A DNA stretch of 64,000 nt. It comes from Phytophthora colocasiae. Its lineage: Eukaryota; Oomycota; Peronosporomycetes; Peronosporales; Peronosporaceae. The stretch spans positions 620,001 through 684,000 of the forward strand of contig JAGKQI010000061.1 of assembly GCA_018806915.1 (NCBI GenBank). Reading direction: 5' to 3'. Below are positions 42,798 to 54,200 of the stretch, in pieces. The notes beneath the pieces were generated by a model, which ran no database searches, was not told the origin of the DNA, and saw only the letters and a list, made by a program, of their open reading frames with translations. Each line of letters opens with the position of its first letter. The stretch's first letter is position 1. The position numbers and the translations under genes are program-made.

Positions 42798-44883
42798 ATG
42801 ATCATCATGCGGCCTCACCTGCAGCTTCTCCAGCGCATCGCCACACGCGCCCCTACCCGCCCATTAAATGCACTCACCAGGAATGTAGGTCATCCGAAAC
42901 TTAAGTAATGCGGAATCCAAATATCCTGCAACATGTATACTCACTGCTTGTATATAACTGTAGCCGTTAACCCGAACGCCGCCTCTTGTGGCCCGCACGA
43001 CTGACGTCGGCGCCAAGCGCTCGTTGTTCAACATGACGCAGCGCGGTAAGCTGAAACAGCTCAAGAGCTTGGAGCAGGCGGCCAACGCCAACCCGGAGGA
43101 CCCATACGCGCAGCTGCGCTTCCTGCAGGAACTTAACCGGAACAATTATCCGGCACTTGTTGTGCGTCGCGTGGAGGAGAACCGCTTCGCCTTGGACGAC
43201 GCAGTACAGAAGGAGTACATCAAGGCTCTCGTTAAGACTGGACGCCTCGACACTGTGGACCTACCGCAGTTGACCCAGCCAACTGAAGCCTCTTATAATG
43301 CTGCAGCTGGAGCGGCTCGTCAATTTGGTGGCTTGGCTGCTGCTGGACCATCCGTGGCTCGCAGTAGCCAGGGATTGTCGGCTCATGATCCGATGTATGT
43401 CTCTATGGTGGAAGGAAGCTTCAAGAGCAACATGTGGAAGACGCTGAGGACACTCGGCGTTGCTTTCCTTGTGGTTTCGGCGCTTGGAGCTATGCTGGAC
43501 GAGAAGGTCGGCAAGATCGGCTCGGCTTCAAAGGTTATGGGCCCGACCGGGAGTGACAAACGTTTCAGTGATGTTAAAGGAGCTACTGAGGCGAAGCATG
43601 AATTGGAGGAAATTGTGCAGTTTCTCAGAGACCCGGCTCGTTTTACCCGCCTTGGAGGTAACTTGCCGAAGGGTGTGTTGCTGACTGGCCCACCTGGTAC
43701 AGGTAAGACGCTGCTGGCTCGAGCTATTGCTGGTGAAGCTGGCGTGCCCTTCTTCTACTCGTCCGGATCGGAGTTCGAGGAGATGTACGTTGGTGTTGGC
43801 GCACGTCGTGTGCGTGACCTGTTCGAGTCAGCCAAGCGGAAAGCACCGTGCATTATCTTCATCGATGAGATTGACGCTATCGGCGGAACGCGTAAACTGA
43901 AGGAGCAGCAGGCTATGAAGATGACGCTCAACCAGCTCCTGGTGGAGATGGATGGCTTTGACCAGAACAAGGGCATCATTGTGATCGGCGCTACAAACTT
44001 CCCGGACGTGCTGGACAATGCATTGATCCGTCCAGGCCGTTTTGACAGACATGTGACTGTGGACTTGCCCGATGTGGCTGGCCGTAAGGAAATTCTCGAG
44101 TTCTACGCTGGCAAAATCCCACTTGGTGATGATGTGGACTTGGACGTCCTCGCGCGAGCTACACCTGGTATGTCGGGCGCAGAGCTCTCTAACCTGGTAA
44201 ATGAAGCTGCCCTGCGTGCGTCGATGAAGAGCGCTGACTATGTGGATATGGATGCTTTTGAGTACGCTAAGGATAAGATTCTGATGGGTGCCGAGCGCAA
44301 GTCGGCTCTCATCACGCCCGAGTCGGCAAAACTGACGGCTTACCACGAGGGTGGACACGCACTTGTGGCTATCAACACCCCCGGAGCACACCCTGTCTAC
44401 AAGGCTACTATTATGCCGCGTGGCCAAGCACTGGGTATGGTATCACAGCTACCGGAAGGCGACCAGACTTCAATTTCGCGCAAGCAATTGTTGGCACGGC
44501 TGGATGTGTGCATGGGTGGACGTGTGGCCGAGGAATTGACATTCGGTGAGGACGAGATCACTGGAGGAGCTTCATCTGATATTCAGCAGGCCACTAACGT
44601 TGCCCGCGCAATGGTGACGAAGTATGGCATGAGCGAAGATGTGGGTCTGGTCTTCCACGACTTGCGTGGTAACGACACAAGTGCCACCACTCGCAAGACG
44701 ATTGATGACGAAGTCAAGAAGCTGTGCGATGCCTCGTACAAGCGTGCGAAGGATATCCTTGTGAGCAAGAACGCCGACCTGGAGAAACTAGCGAAGGCGC
44801 TGCTAGAGTACGAGACGCTGTCGGGTGCAGAAATTGAGAAGATCCTCAAGGGCGAGCCCCTCGACCGCAAGCCTATGAAATAA
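42798..44883 (+). CDS. YME1: Mitochondrial i-AAA protease, YME1/FtsH type
   Basis: Exon 1 (42798-42884) encodes a basic, acid-free presequence ([29 protein letters not shown]). Intron 42885-42963 ends CTGTAG, and exon 2 joins in phase; total about 668 aa. One membrane segment (about residues 190-208, [18 protein letters not shown]) is followed by the AAA domain: Walker A GPPGTGKT, Walker [11 protein letters not shown], second region of homology [11 protein letters not shown]. The M41 zinc protease follows with HEGGH (HExxH) and a distal Asp-containing segment ([15 protein letters not shown]). A single N-terminal membrane segment, instead of two, indicates the i-AAA type facing the intermembrane space, where it forms hexamers and removes unfolded inner-membrane proteins. 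Slightly shorter than yeast Yme1 (747 aa). The frame is open upstream of 42798, but the presequence and CCAAT boxes favour this start. Confidence 0.92.
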
Positions 44884-45221
44884 AGTACGATACAGGGACG
44901 ACACCAAAGGCAGCTGTGCCAGAGCAGAGGAGAAAAGGTGTACAGACAGAGGTAGGGCGCATGGGAGTGAGTCTTTGCTCCATTCGCACTCATGGACTCA
45001 TGTGCCTCGTGTTTGGTAACTGCACAGAAATGAAGGTGTCAAAACGCTGTCTTGTGTTGTGCTTATCGACTGACTGATTCCTCTCTCGATGCAGCTTTAC
45101 AGTTCTCCCGAAAAGACGTTACTCTCCTCTGTCCAAGTCACTTTGAGCCCATATATAGCGAGCAGGTCGCTACATACCAGCTTCCTTCAACGCTTGCAGT
45201 GGTGTTTGCCACTCGGTGACT
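44884..45221. other. Intergenic between YME1-type and coiled-coil genes
   Basis: 338 bp on the same strand as both neighbours. It holds the 3' end of the protease gene and the promoter of the coiled-coil gene; a CCATATATAG sequence near 45149 is a TATA-like candidate about 70 bp before ATG 45222. No repeats or RNA genes seen. Confidence 0.45.
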
Positions 45222-48128
45222 ATGGACTCAGGGAACGGGAACTCGTCACGTCTGGCGTGGCGAACAACGCCCGACTTGTGCTTGAACGATGAGTCGCTGG
45301 TGGATATTATCACTGGTTTACGTGCTCAGGTCAAGGCACTTGAGACGAATGAGCTGCTCAGTAGTGCTGCACTGCCGTCGTGGTTAATCAAGGCTCTGGC
45401 TGAGGTAGCCAGTAATGTGGACGCTGTGGTGGAGTGTCAAGCACTACGAGATCAAGTGGCATCACTGCAGAAGGAGGTGCTGGATCTGCGCCATGAAATG
45501 CTGCTCAACGTCTCGACCTCGAACAGCAGCTCTGCAGCACCAATATACAACCCTGCACCCCATCACCGCCAGTCAATAGGTCGTCCAAGACAGCAGCAAG
45601 GATCATCTACCCTTCGGACAGTTCCGGCGTCTAAGGACATGTCGGACGTTTTCGCTGCTGCCAACGAGACGGCAGCCTTAGTACAACAACCAGGCGAAGC
45701 CGTGAGGATGATGCCGAATGGTGTCTCCGCTCAATACGTCGAAACCATCGTCAAGCCACTCTGGGACTTTGTTCACCGACAGACGAACGATTTTTCAGCA
45801 TTAAAGCAATCGTTCCAAGAAGCCAAGGATACGGTCTCACGACTGCAGTCAGAGATTAAGCGCCGCGATGCCGTTGTCAAGGCCCGCAACGAAAAACACG
45901 AAAGCGTGGTGCAATCCCAAATGGACAAACTAAACGAGAACCTCCGTGCTTGTGTTACGCGGAACGATTTGATTAATGCCGAACAGCGAATCGGGCAGCA
46001 GATGAAGATCGATCGCCAACGAATGCTCGACGAGGTGGAAGCGAGATCGAATAAGCTTCTGGAAGACATGTTAACCTCGCGGTCAGATCAGGAAGATATC
46101 AACAGTTCAAATGCCGAGATGATGGAGCTGTTGGCCAGGAAACAATCCCGGACGGAAGAAGTCATCATAGACAACGGTAGGAAGCAAGATATGATGGACG
46201 AGCGGCTCGAAGCCGTGAAGAATTCGCTCGTGGATACGACTACAAACTTGGAGATGAACATGGCTGCTGTAAGCGCACTGGAAGAGAAGGCAACAGGCTT
46301 TGAGGAGACACAGAAAATCGTCACGTACCTGTCTGCTGAAATGACGAAAGCCTTCAAAGCGCACGAAGAGCTGAAGGTGTACATGGAAAACCGCATGACC
46401 GAGAAAATCGCCGAAAGCGTGGCAGTTGTTCATGACGAAGTTGTTAAAGTCCAGACGATCGTGAATGACTTGGTGAACATGAATTTGGATGGGGAGATTA
46501 AGGCCGTTGCTGCCAAGCTGGATATGGTCGCACTCACCGCGACAGATAGCGTACGGAAGATCGCAGCAATGCAAAAGCAGACGCTGGCAACGGATGACCT
46601 CAACAGGACACAGTTCTCACAAGCCTTCAACTCCATTGAACGCATCCAGCAAAGCTTGAGCACCTTGTCAGAAGAGAGCATCCACCTTTCCTACACGCTT
46701 CAACGCACCATCGATAGTGTGGACAAGCTGACGAATGAAGTGAACGCATACAAAGATATGACGGACATCTCCATCAACTCCTTGCAGACTACCACTGTAA
46801 CCCTTAGGTCAGATCATGAGAAGCTCACTCAGTCCATGGACAACGAGTTCGCGTTGGTCAAGAACCAGCTCTTCCACTTTGAAGAAGTGACGTCTGCCCA
46901 CAAGCGCGAGATCGAGGAGACTCAGCGAGAGGTGGACAGAAACTTCAAGAATCAGTACCACGAGAACCAAGCGATCAACGGCTCGCTGGACAGGTTGCAT
47001 ACTGCCAAGGAAGAGATCATAGCACGGCAGAACGCTGCAGAGTCGCAGATGATGGCACTTCAAGCTGAAAACCGTGCGGAGATCCAAGCTGCTACTGAGA
47101 AACTAGTGGCCATTGTCGACAAGGAGTCTGACCGTGTCGAGGCTCTGTACGCTTCGTTCCAGCAGAAACAAGAGCACTTCGCCGATGTCGTGTCACGATC
47201 ATCCATACGCAACATGGACCTGGCCGACATGAACCGTGAGATCGACCGCGTGTGCGAGAATTTCGTGTCCGAGTGTTGGAAGTTCGAAACGTCGGCAAGA
47301 ACCAGCAGCAAACACAGTTCTCGTCCCGACAACAACGGCACAGGAAGGAAGCAGTTTAACGAACGACAGCAGCAGTTGTTAGTGCGTGACTGCCAGTTCA
47401 TCGCCGACTTGATGGTGGCTCGTGCCGAGTACGAGATCCTGCAAACTGGCTGCAACAAAGACTTAAAGAGTCAGGTCACAATGGACCAGGATATGTTGGA
47501 CCAGCAGGTGCATATCATGGAGAAGATCCGCATCAAGATCCACACGAAGATCATGAACAACAAGAATATTGGCGAACAGTTTGACAAGAGCACTCTGGAT
47601 CGACGAGAACTCTACATCGATACTGTCAATAACATGATGGCCGCCAGTATGAAGCGAAGAACGCTTATGGGCGAAAGTCATCGACACCGGAATAGCGTTC
47701 ACGACGATACGGTGTCATCCACCGGTGAGTTCTTGGAGACAACGAGGCTTGTAGGTCTGTCGACCGCCAGCAAAGGAGCGTCACGACGGAAAACAACTCG
47801 CGACTCACTGGCTGTGACTGCTGCTGGTCTTCCAGAGGAGAGTCCAGTGCCTCGAACTGCCTTCACTCCGAGCTCGAATTATGTTCTTCGTGCAGGATTC
47901 CGACTACCCAAGGCGTCCACACCGAACTCTGTCCGGAAAGACTCACTGACGACGCCTTTGAGCTCTCGATCGTCGTTCGAACTCACTGAATCCACAGCAG
48001 GATTTTCGCCATCAGAACTCAAGTCTCCTGAAACATTGGCAGATCATCTACAAGGGTGGGCGACAGACGACGCAAAAGACGAAGGTTTGGCCAAATCCTA
48101 CTCGTTGCCAGTGTTGAAGCAACAATAG
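45222..48128 (+). CDS. Long coiled-coil protein, unknown function
   Basis: An uninterrupted 968-aa ORF from ATG 45222 (the open frame starts two codons earlier on GTG). After a short polar N-terminus come heptad-rich helices: residues about 25-100 (LRAQVKALETNELL.., LRDQVASLQKEVLDLRHEML), then about 170-650 almost without a break (FKQSFQEAKDTVSRLQSEIKRRD.., EEIIARQNAAESQMMALQAENRAEI), and another helical block around 710-800. The last 150 residues are Ser/Thr-rich and basic, with several S-P and T-P dipeptides. No enzymatic domain, membrane segment or signal peptide. I do not recognise the family. Its place beside an axonemal dynein gene makes a cytoskeletal or flagellar role thinkable but unproven. 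Confidence 0.75.
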   Translation: MDSGNGNSSRLAWRTTPDLCLNDESLVDIITGLRAQVKALETNELLSSAALPSWLIKALAEVASNVDAVVECQALRDQVASLQKEVLDLRHEMLLNVSTSNSSSAAPIYNPAPHHRQSIGRPRQQQGSSTLRTVPASKDMSDVFAAANETAALVQQPGEAVRMMPNGVSAQYVETIVKPLWDFVHRQTNDFSALKQSFQEAKDTVSRLQSEIKRRDAVVKARNEKHESVVQSQMDKLNENLRACVTRNDLINAEQRIGQQMKIDRQRMLDEVEARSNKLLEDMLTSRSDQEDINSSNAEMMELLARKQSRTEEVIIDNGRKQDMMDERLEAVKNSLVDTTTNLEMNMAAVSALEEKATGFEETQKIVTYLSAEMTKAFKAHEELKVYMENRMTEKIAESVAVVHDEVVKVQTIVNDLVNMNLDGEIKAVAAKLDMVALTATDSVRKIAAMQKQTLATDDLNRTQFSQAFNSIERIQQSLSTLSEESIHLSYTLQRTIDSVDKLTNEVNAYKDMTDISINSLQTTTVTLRSDHEKLTQSMDNEFALVKNQLFHFEEVTSAHKREIEETQREVDRNFKNQYHENQAINGSLDRLHTAKEEIIARQNAAESQMMALQAENRAEIQAATEKLVAIVDKESDRVEALYASFQQKQEHFADVVSRSSIRNMDLADMNREIDRVCENFVSECWKFETSARTSSKHSSRPDNNGTGRKQFNERQQQLLVRDCQFIADLMVARAEYEILQTGCNKDLKSQVTMDQDMLDQQVHIMEKIRIKIHTKIMNNKNIGEQFDKSTLDRRELYIDTVNNMMAASMKRRTLMGESHRHRNSVHDDTVSSTGEFLETTRLVGLSTASKGASRRKTTRDSLAVTAAGLPEESPVPRTAFTPSSNYVLRAGFRLPKASTPNSVRKDSLTTPLSSRSSFELTESTAGFSPSELKSPETLADHLQGWATDDAKDEGLAKSYSLPVLKQQ

Positions 48129-48243
48129 AGATCGATTGCAATGGTCAGTTTTATTTTGCTTTTAGGACGCGGCCGTTTGAAGATTAGCGTCCATTCACGC
48201 TCGGCTACTTGAGAGCGACTTGTACGAGGAACGCCAACCGAGT

Positions 48244-51200
48244 ATGGACGGCAACCTCAAGATGGTACGGATCTACCTTTTGTACGGTTTATTAATGCTA
48301 CTTTGACTGCCTAACTTACTTTTTCTTGTGTAGAATGGGAATGGCTTTCGATTGGCGCCGTCCACGAGTCCGTCAAAGGAAGCTGCGAGAGTTCCGATCG
48401 GGATCGTCAACTTCGAGCCAATTGTAGCTCCTGGCTCACCAAAGTCACCTACGAGACGAACCGTGATAAAAAATTCATCTCACATCAGCTCGCCAACGTC
48501 TTTCGTACAGCTTCCAACAGGTTTTTCAGTCGGCGGTGGTCAAGTGATTTCTACAGTGGATCCAGCAGAACGAGAGGATGGAGAAGTCGAACCAAAGGTG
48601 TTTGTACCGTATGAACGAGTGCCTAATCTACCGCCTCGTAAGGTGGAAGTCGAGAGGAAGAAGAGACAGTATGAAGCTGTAGATGTTGATGCGTTGTTGA
48701 AAACAAGAATGGCCGACTTCCAAGCCTCGCCAGTTTACCAGAAAGTTGAGATGGACGACAGCGGCACCGCTAAACTGATCATCGACAGTTTGGACTTGCA
48801 TTTATTCGACGATGAGAGCTATGAGATCCGCGAATTAACGGAGTGGATTCGGCTTGGACGAAGGCGCGACGGGAGTGTACGGATACCTGTGACCGCAGCG
48901 TACTACAATATTCGAGGGGCTGTAAATGCCTGGTGTGAAGCTTCCGTCATGGGTTTCAATGAAGAGACGAAACTCTTTTCGGTCGAGTTTCAACGTAATA
49001 ACAAGACGGAGGTGAAGGAATGCAGACGCTTGGATGTGTGCTTTAAAGCTGAAGATCCCAATAATTTTGCTGATCGATACATCGCGGCTCAATTAGCACG
49101 AGTTCAGGCGCAGAATATGCTGAGGAAGAACTTCTACGTCGACTGTATGCCGCTTGAGGAGCTCCATAAGCTTGGTAATGCGAGTTTGGGCAAGATTGTC
49201 CGTCTGGCAACTGCTGTCTTTCAAGGGAAAAACCACCGGATCCCAGACACCACGCGGATCGTGCAAGAGATCCAACTCAACTACTTGCGGACAATGTGTA
49301 GAATTTTATTCGACTCTCATCAAGAGATGGGACGGAATACAGATATCTTCCGAGGTTTCCTGACAAAAGAGGAAGAAGTCCCAGCTGCTCCGTGCTCGAG
49401 AGTGGTGGTTCCGTTCCCGAACAAGTCCAAAAGGACGGTGGCTCCTCCAGTTGACTATGCAGACCAATTCATTGGGTTCTCCTTCCAGACATTCCTAACC
49501 TCACCAGAGGCATTATCAGCGCTTATCAAGGTAAACGAAGAGTGCTGTCGTGTCTTGCAGCTAGAACTTTTCAGTGTGAAACCTGGTAGAAGTGTGAAGC
49601 TTGAAGAGTTCCAACAACGACAGCAGGCTCTGGAACGTGCAGTCTTGAAGACTATCACAGAAGAATGGCCAGTTAAAGTGGCGTCTATCATCAAAACGTC
49701 ACTTGGCAATGTGGGTAAAGGATGGTACTACTTGCAGGAGACTCGACAGGACACGTACGAGTTTAGTAAGCTCAGGTCTCTGCTACGACGAGTCAATTTC
49801 TCCATGAAGGACACGCTTCGGTACCTAACTGATCACTCGCTGCACCAGTTCCATGACTTTATCGAGAACGCTACGCTAGGAGAAGTGCACATCGTCGATG
49901 CGAAGACAGTGTTCGTGGCGTGCCCAGATTTAAACAGACACAAGCTTGGAGATATCAAGTGGCAGCACATGTGCTTGGAGAGGCAACTTATGGCCCCCAC
50001 ATCGCTGTTTACAGTGAACCTCAGCGTTTCGACGGAGCTTTATGTGATTAACCAGCGTGAAGTGGACACTGCGGCTCAAAGGCACAACAGTTGGCGGCCT
50101 AAAGACCCGGATGACCCCTCTGAGGAGAACCCGCACCATCTCATAGAGCCCAAGAAGGGAAATATTTTCTCGTTCAACACGAACATCGCGACATTTAAGA
50201 CTGCTGTACTGGATATCTTCATGAAAATGCTGGACAATCTGAAGAACATTAAGCAAGTGGAGCAAATGGTCATGAGTAAACTCTTCTGGAGTAGCATGCC
50301 CTGTTTGTCAAGTGTCAGTGCGAACGAAGAATGGGTGATCTCTCTGCGTAAGAGCATCGATGCTCTGATGGACAAGGCTGCAGTTCCCTTACGAACTTAT
50401 CTTGTTCGCTACGAGGTGTATATCCCCTTCATCAACGTTAAAGAGGAGGAATATCTCGCTGAATTTCAAGCTCAACAGCCTCCAAACCTCTCAATGATCC
50501 AAGAAGCCATCAAGAAACATTACCAAGAAGCTAATACGGTTGAAGACTTGATCCCAACTGTGAATGTTGAGCTGGGAATGTACTCGGTTAATTGTATGAA
50601 TATTCGGACGCTTTTAGCGGAGAAGCATCGACGTCTAGCCAAGAAACTACTGGATTTACAACTGAAGAACTCGACAGGCTTAGCGAAGGAGCTATTGGAG
50701 AAGTTTGAAATGGTTAATCGACAGCTACAGAAGACACCGCAGAATATCGAGGAACTGACTGAGATGAACGCGTACTTAGAAAGCGTTCCGACTCAAATCG
50801 CTCCATTGATGACTCAGAGTCAGCAGTTGGTCAAGTATCGACTGGTACTTGACTACTTCCAGTACCCTTACGACCGAGACGACTTCATGACGATCTGGAA
50901 AGTGCGGCTGTGTCCGAACAAGATCAATGAGCAGATGAAGCGGATGACGCACATGTTGCAGATGCAGAAGTCTCAGTTCTCCAACGAGATGAGCGACCAA
51001 CAGGCCGAGTTTGCCGAGTCTTTGAGGATTATACACAGTGAAGTGGACGGGTTCCGACAGTATACCGACATTGCACGGTTAGATCAGGTGTACAAGTATG
51101 TCGTGAATATTGAGCAGAAGATTTCGAAAGCTGATGAAGATTCCAAGCTTTTCAACTCCCGTGAAGCTCTGTTTGGCCAGGAAATCACGGACTACGATGA

Positions 51201-54200
51201 GATCCAGAAGATCCGGCGAGATTTTGAGCCTTATTCTCTGCTTTGGAAGACAGCGAACAACTGGCTAAGAGAGCACAAAAAGTGGATGGATGGAGCATTC
51301 CTAGATATCAACGGCGAAGAGATCGAGACGTTCGTTGAAGCAAATTGGGCATCCATTCAGAAAGCGCTCAAGCAGTTTGAGAAATTGAACGTCAAGGGCT
51401 GCTCCAGTATTGCGGCCACTATCAAGGACGAGATCGCTGCTTTCCGACCACACGTGCCGCTCATTCTGTCCATGCGTAACCCTGGGATGCAAGATCGACA
51501 CTGGAGTCAAATCAATCAGGAAATCGGCATGACATTCAGGCCTGATCGAAGCATGAAGCTCAGTTACGTCCTTGGTTTAGGCCTGGAGAAGAACATCGAC
51601 GCCATTTCTCGTATCGGAGAGACTGCAGGGAAGGAATACCAGATCGAGAAGACCCTCAATTCAATGGAGGAGCAGTGGGCAGGTGTGAATTTGACTATTG
51701 TAGACTATCGCGAGACGGAGACGTTTGTACTCAAAGGAGTAGATGAGATCCAAGCACTGTTGGATGAACAGATTACTACAACACAAGCGATGCAGTTCTC
51801 AGCATTCAAGAAGCCGCTTGAAGAGCGTATCAATCGATGGGAACGTACACTTAGCACAGTGTCAGACGTACTCGACGAGTGGATTCAAGTGCAGCGGAGT
51901 TGGCTCTACCTTCAGCCAATTTTTGATTCTCCAGATATAAACAAACAGCTCCCAACTGAAGGTAAGCGCTTTGCTACAGTGGACAAGAACTGGCGGCAAA
52001 CACTCGCAGCTGCTAAGCAGAAGCCCAGCGCTATCAACTTCTGCAACAACGACAAGTTACTGGATCGCTTTCAAGAGAGCAATCGGTTTTTAGAGCAAGT
52101 TCAGAAAGGATTGAGTGATTTCCTCGAAACGAAACGATCCGCCTTCAGCCGATTCTACTTCCTCTCGAACGAGGAGCTGCTGTCGATTCTGTCTGAGAGT
52201 AAGGACGTCAAGCTGGTGCAGCCTCACTTAAAGAAATGCTTCGAGGGTATCGTTTCTGTGGAATTCCAAGAGGATTTAACGATCACCGCCATGATCTCGG
52301 CCGAAGGAGAGAAAGTAGCCATGACGAAACCTGTGAATCCTGTAGGCAAGAATGTGGAGTACTGGATGACCGAAGTGGAAGACATGATGCGAGTTTCCAT
52401 CCGAGACGTCATGTATCAGGCTATCCAGGACTACAGCAAGATCTCACGTACCAAGTGGATCCAGAAATGGCCAGGCATGTGCGTCTTGAACGGCAGCCAA
52501 TTCCACTGGACTCGAGAGATGGAGGAGGAGATGGCTGCCTCTGGAAGTGACGGGGTGAAGCGAATGATGGAGCGGCAACTGGCTCAACTTGCAGACATGG
52601 TGCAAATGGTTCGTGGACATCTTGATAAACTGGCGCGTGTTAGTGTCGGAGCTTTGGCTGTGATTGACGTGCACGCTCGAGACGTGACGATGCGTCTGGT
52701 GAACAATAAAGTGAGCTCCAAAGACGATTTCATGTGGTCCAGCCAGCTCCGATACTACTGGGAAGACGACCTGTTCGCTGACATGGTATCCGCCCGTCGG
52801 CCTTACGGCTATGAGTATCTCGGTAATTCGTTCCGCTTGGTGATCACTCCTCTTACCGATAAGTGCTACATGACGCTCATGGCCGCTCTACAGATGACGT
52901 TGGGTGGTGCACCGGCCGGGCCAGCAGGAACAGGGAAGACTGAGACGACGAAAGATCTGGCTAAAGCTCTAGCTAAGCAGTGTGTGGTGTTCAACTGCTC
53001 GGACGGCCTCGACTACATCGCTATGGGCAAGTTCTTCAAGGGTTTGGCTGCGTGCGGTGCCTGGGCATGCTTCGACGAGTTCAACCGAATCAACATCGAA
53101 GTTCTGTCAGTTATCGGCCAACAAGTAACTACGCTTCAGCTGGCTATTCGAGCTGGAGACAAACGGATCATGTTCGAAGGCTCCGACATCGCAGTGAACC
53201 CGCAGTTCGGCGTGTTCATCACCATGAATCCAGGTTACGCCGGTCGATCAGACTTGCCGGACTCGTTAGCTGCTTTGTTCCGGCCAGTGGCCATGATGGT
53301 GCCGGACTACGCTATGATTGGCGAGATCATGTTCTTCGCTTATGGCTACGAGAAGGCCAAGCAATGTGGAGCCAAAATGGTGACGACGTTCAAGTTGTGT
53401 TCTGAAATGTTGTCGTCCCAGTCGCACTACGACTACGGCATGCGAGCAGTCAAGACGGTGATCACTGCTGCTGGTAACTACAAGCGTTCGGACCCGGATA
53501 TGGATGAGGAAGTGCTACTCCTGCGTGCTTTACAAGACGTTAATCTGCCCAAGTTCCTCGCTCACGACATCCCGCTGTTCGGAGGCATCATTAGCGACTT
53601 GTTCCCGGGTAAGAGCCGTCCGCAACTTAACCTTGGAGCGTTGATTCGAGTAATCAAGTTGACTATCGAGAAGCAGTACCTTCAGGTGCATCCGTTCTTC
53701 CTCATGAAGGTAGTACAGCTCTACGAGACGCTGTGTGTCCGTCACGGCTTGATGGTTGTCGGTTCTACCGGTGGAGGCAAGTCGGCCAACCTCAATGTCT
53801 TAGCTGACGCGCTTACAGAATTGAAACAACTGGGAGAGATTGGCCACGCGTGCGAGAAAGTTATCCGCTTCCAATTGAATCCGAAGTCGATCACCATGGG
53901 GCAACTTTACGGCGAGTTCGATGCTAACACCCACGAATGGCAGGACGGAGTGCTGTCCACTTTGTATCGGGAAGCAGCTAGTGACACCAAATCTGACCGG
54001 AAGTGGGTCATCTTCGACGGACCTGTAGACGCGATTTGGATTGAGAACATGAACACTGTACTGGATGACAACAAGAAGCTCTGTCTGGCCAGTGGTGAGA
54101 TCATCCAGATGTCCAACGAGATGACGATGATGTTCGAGGTGGAAGACCTGTCAGTAGCTTCACCTGCTACTGTGAGTAGAACAGGAATGGTGTACATGGA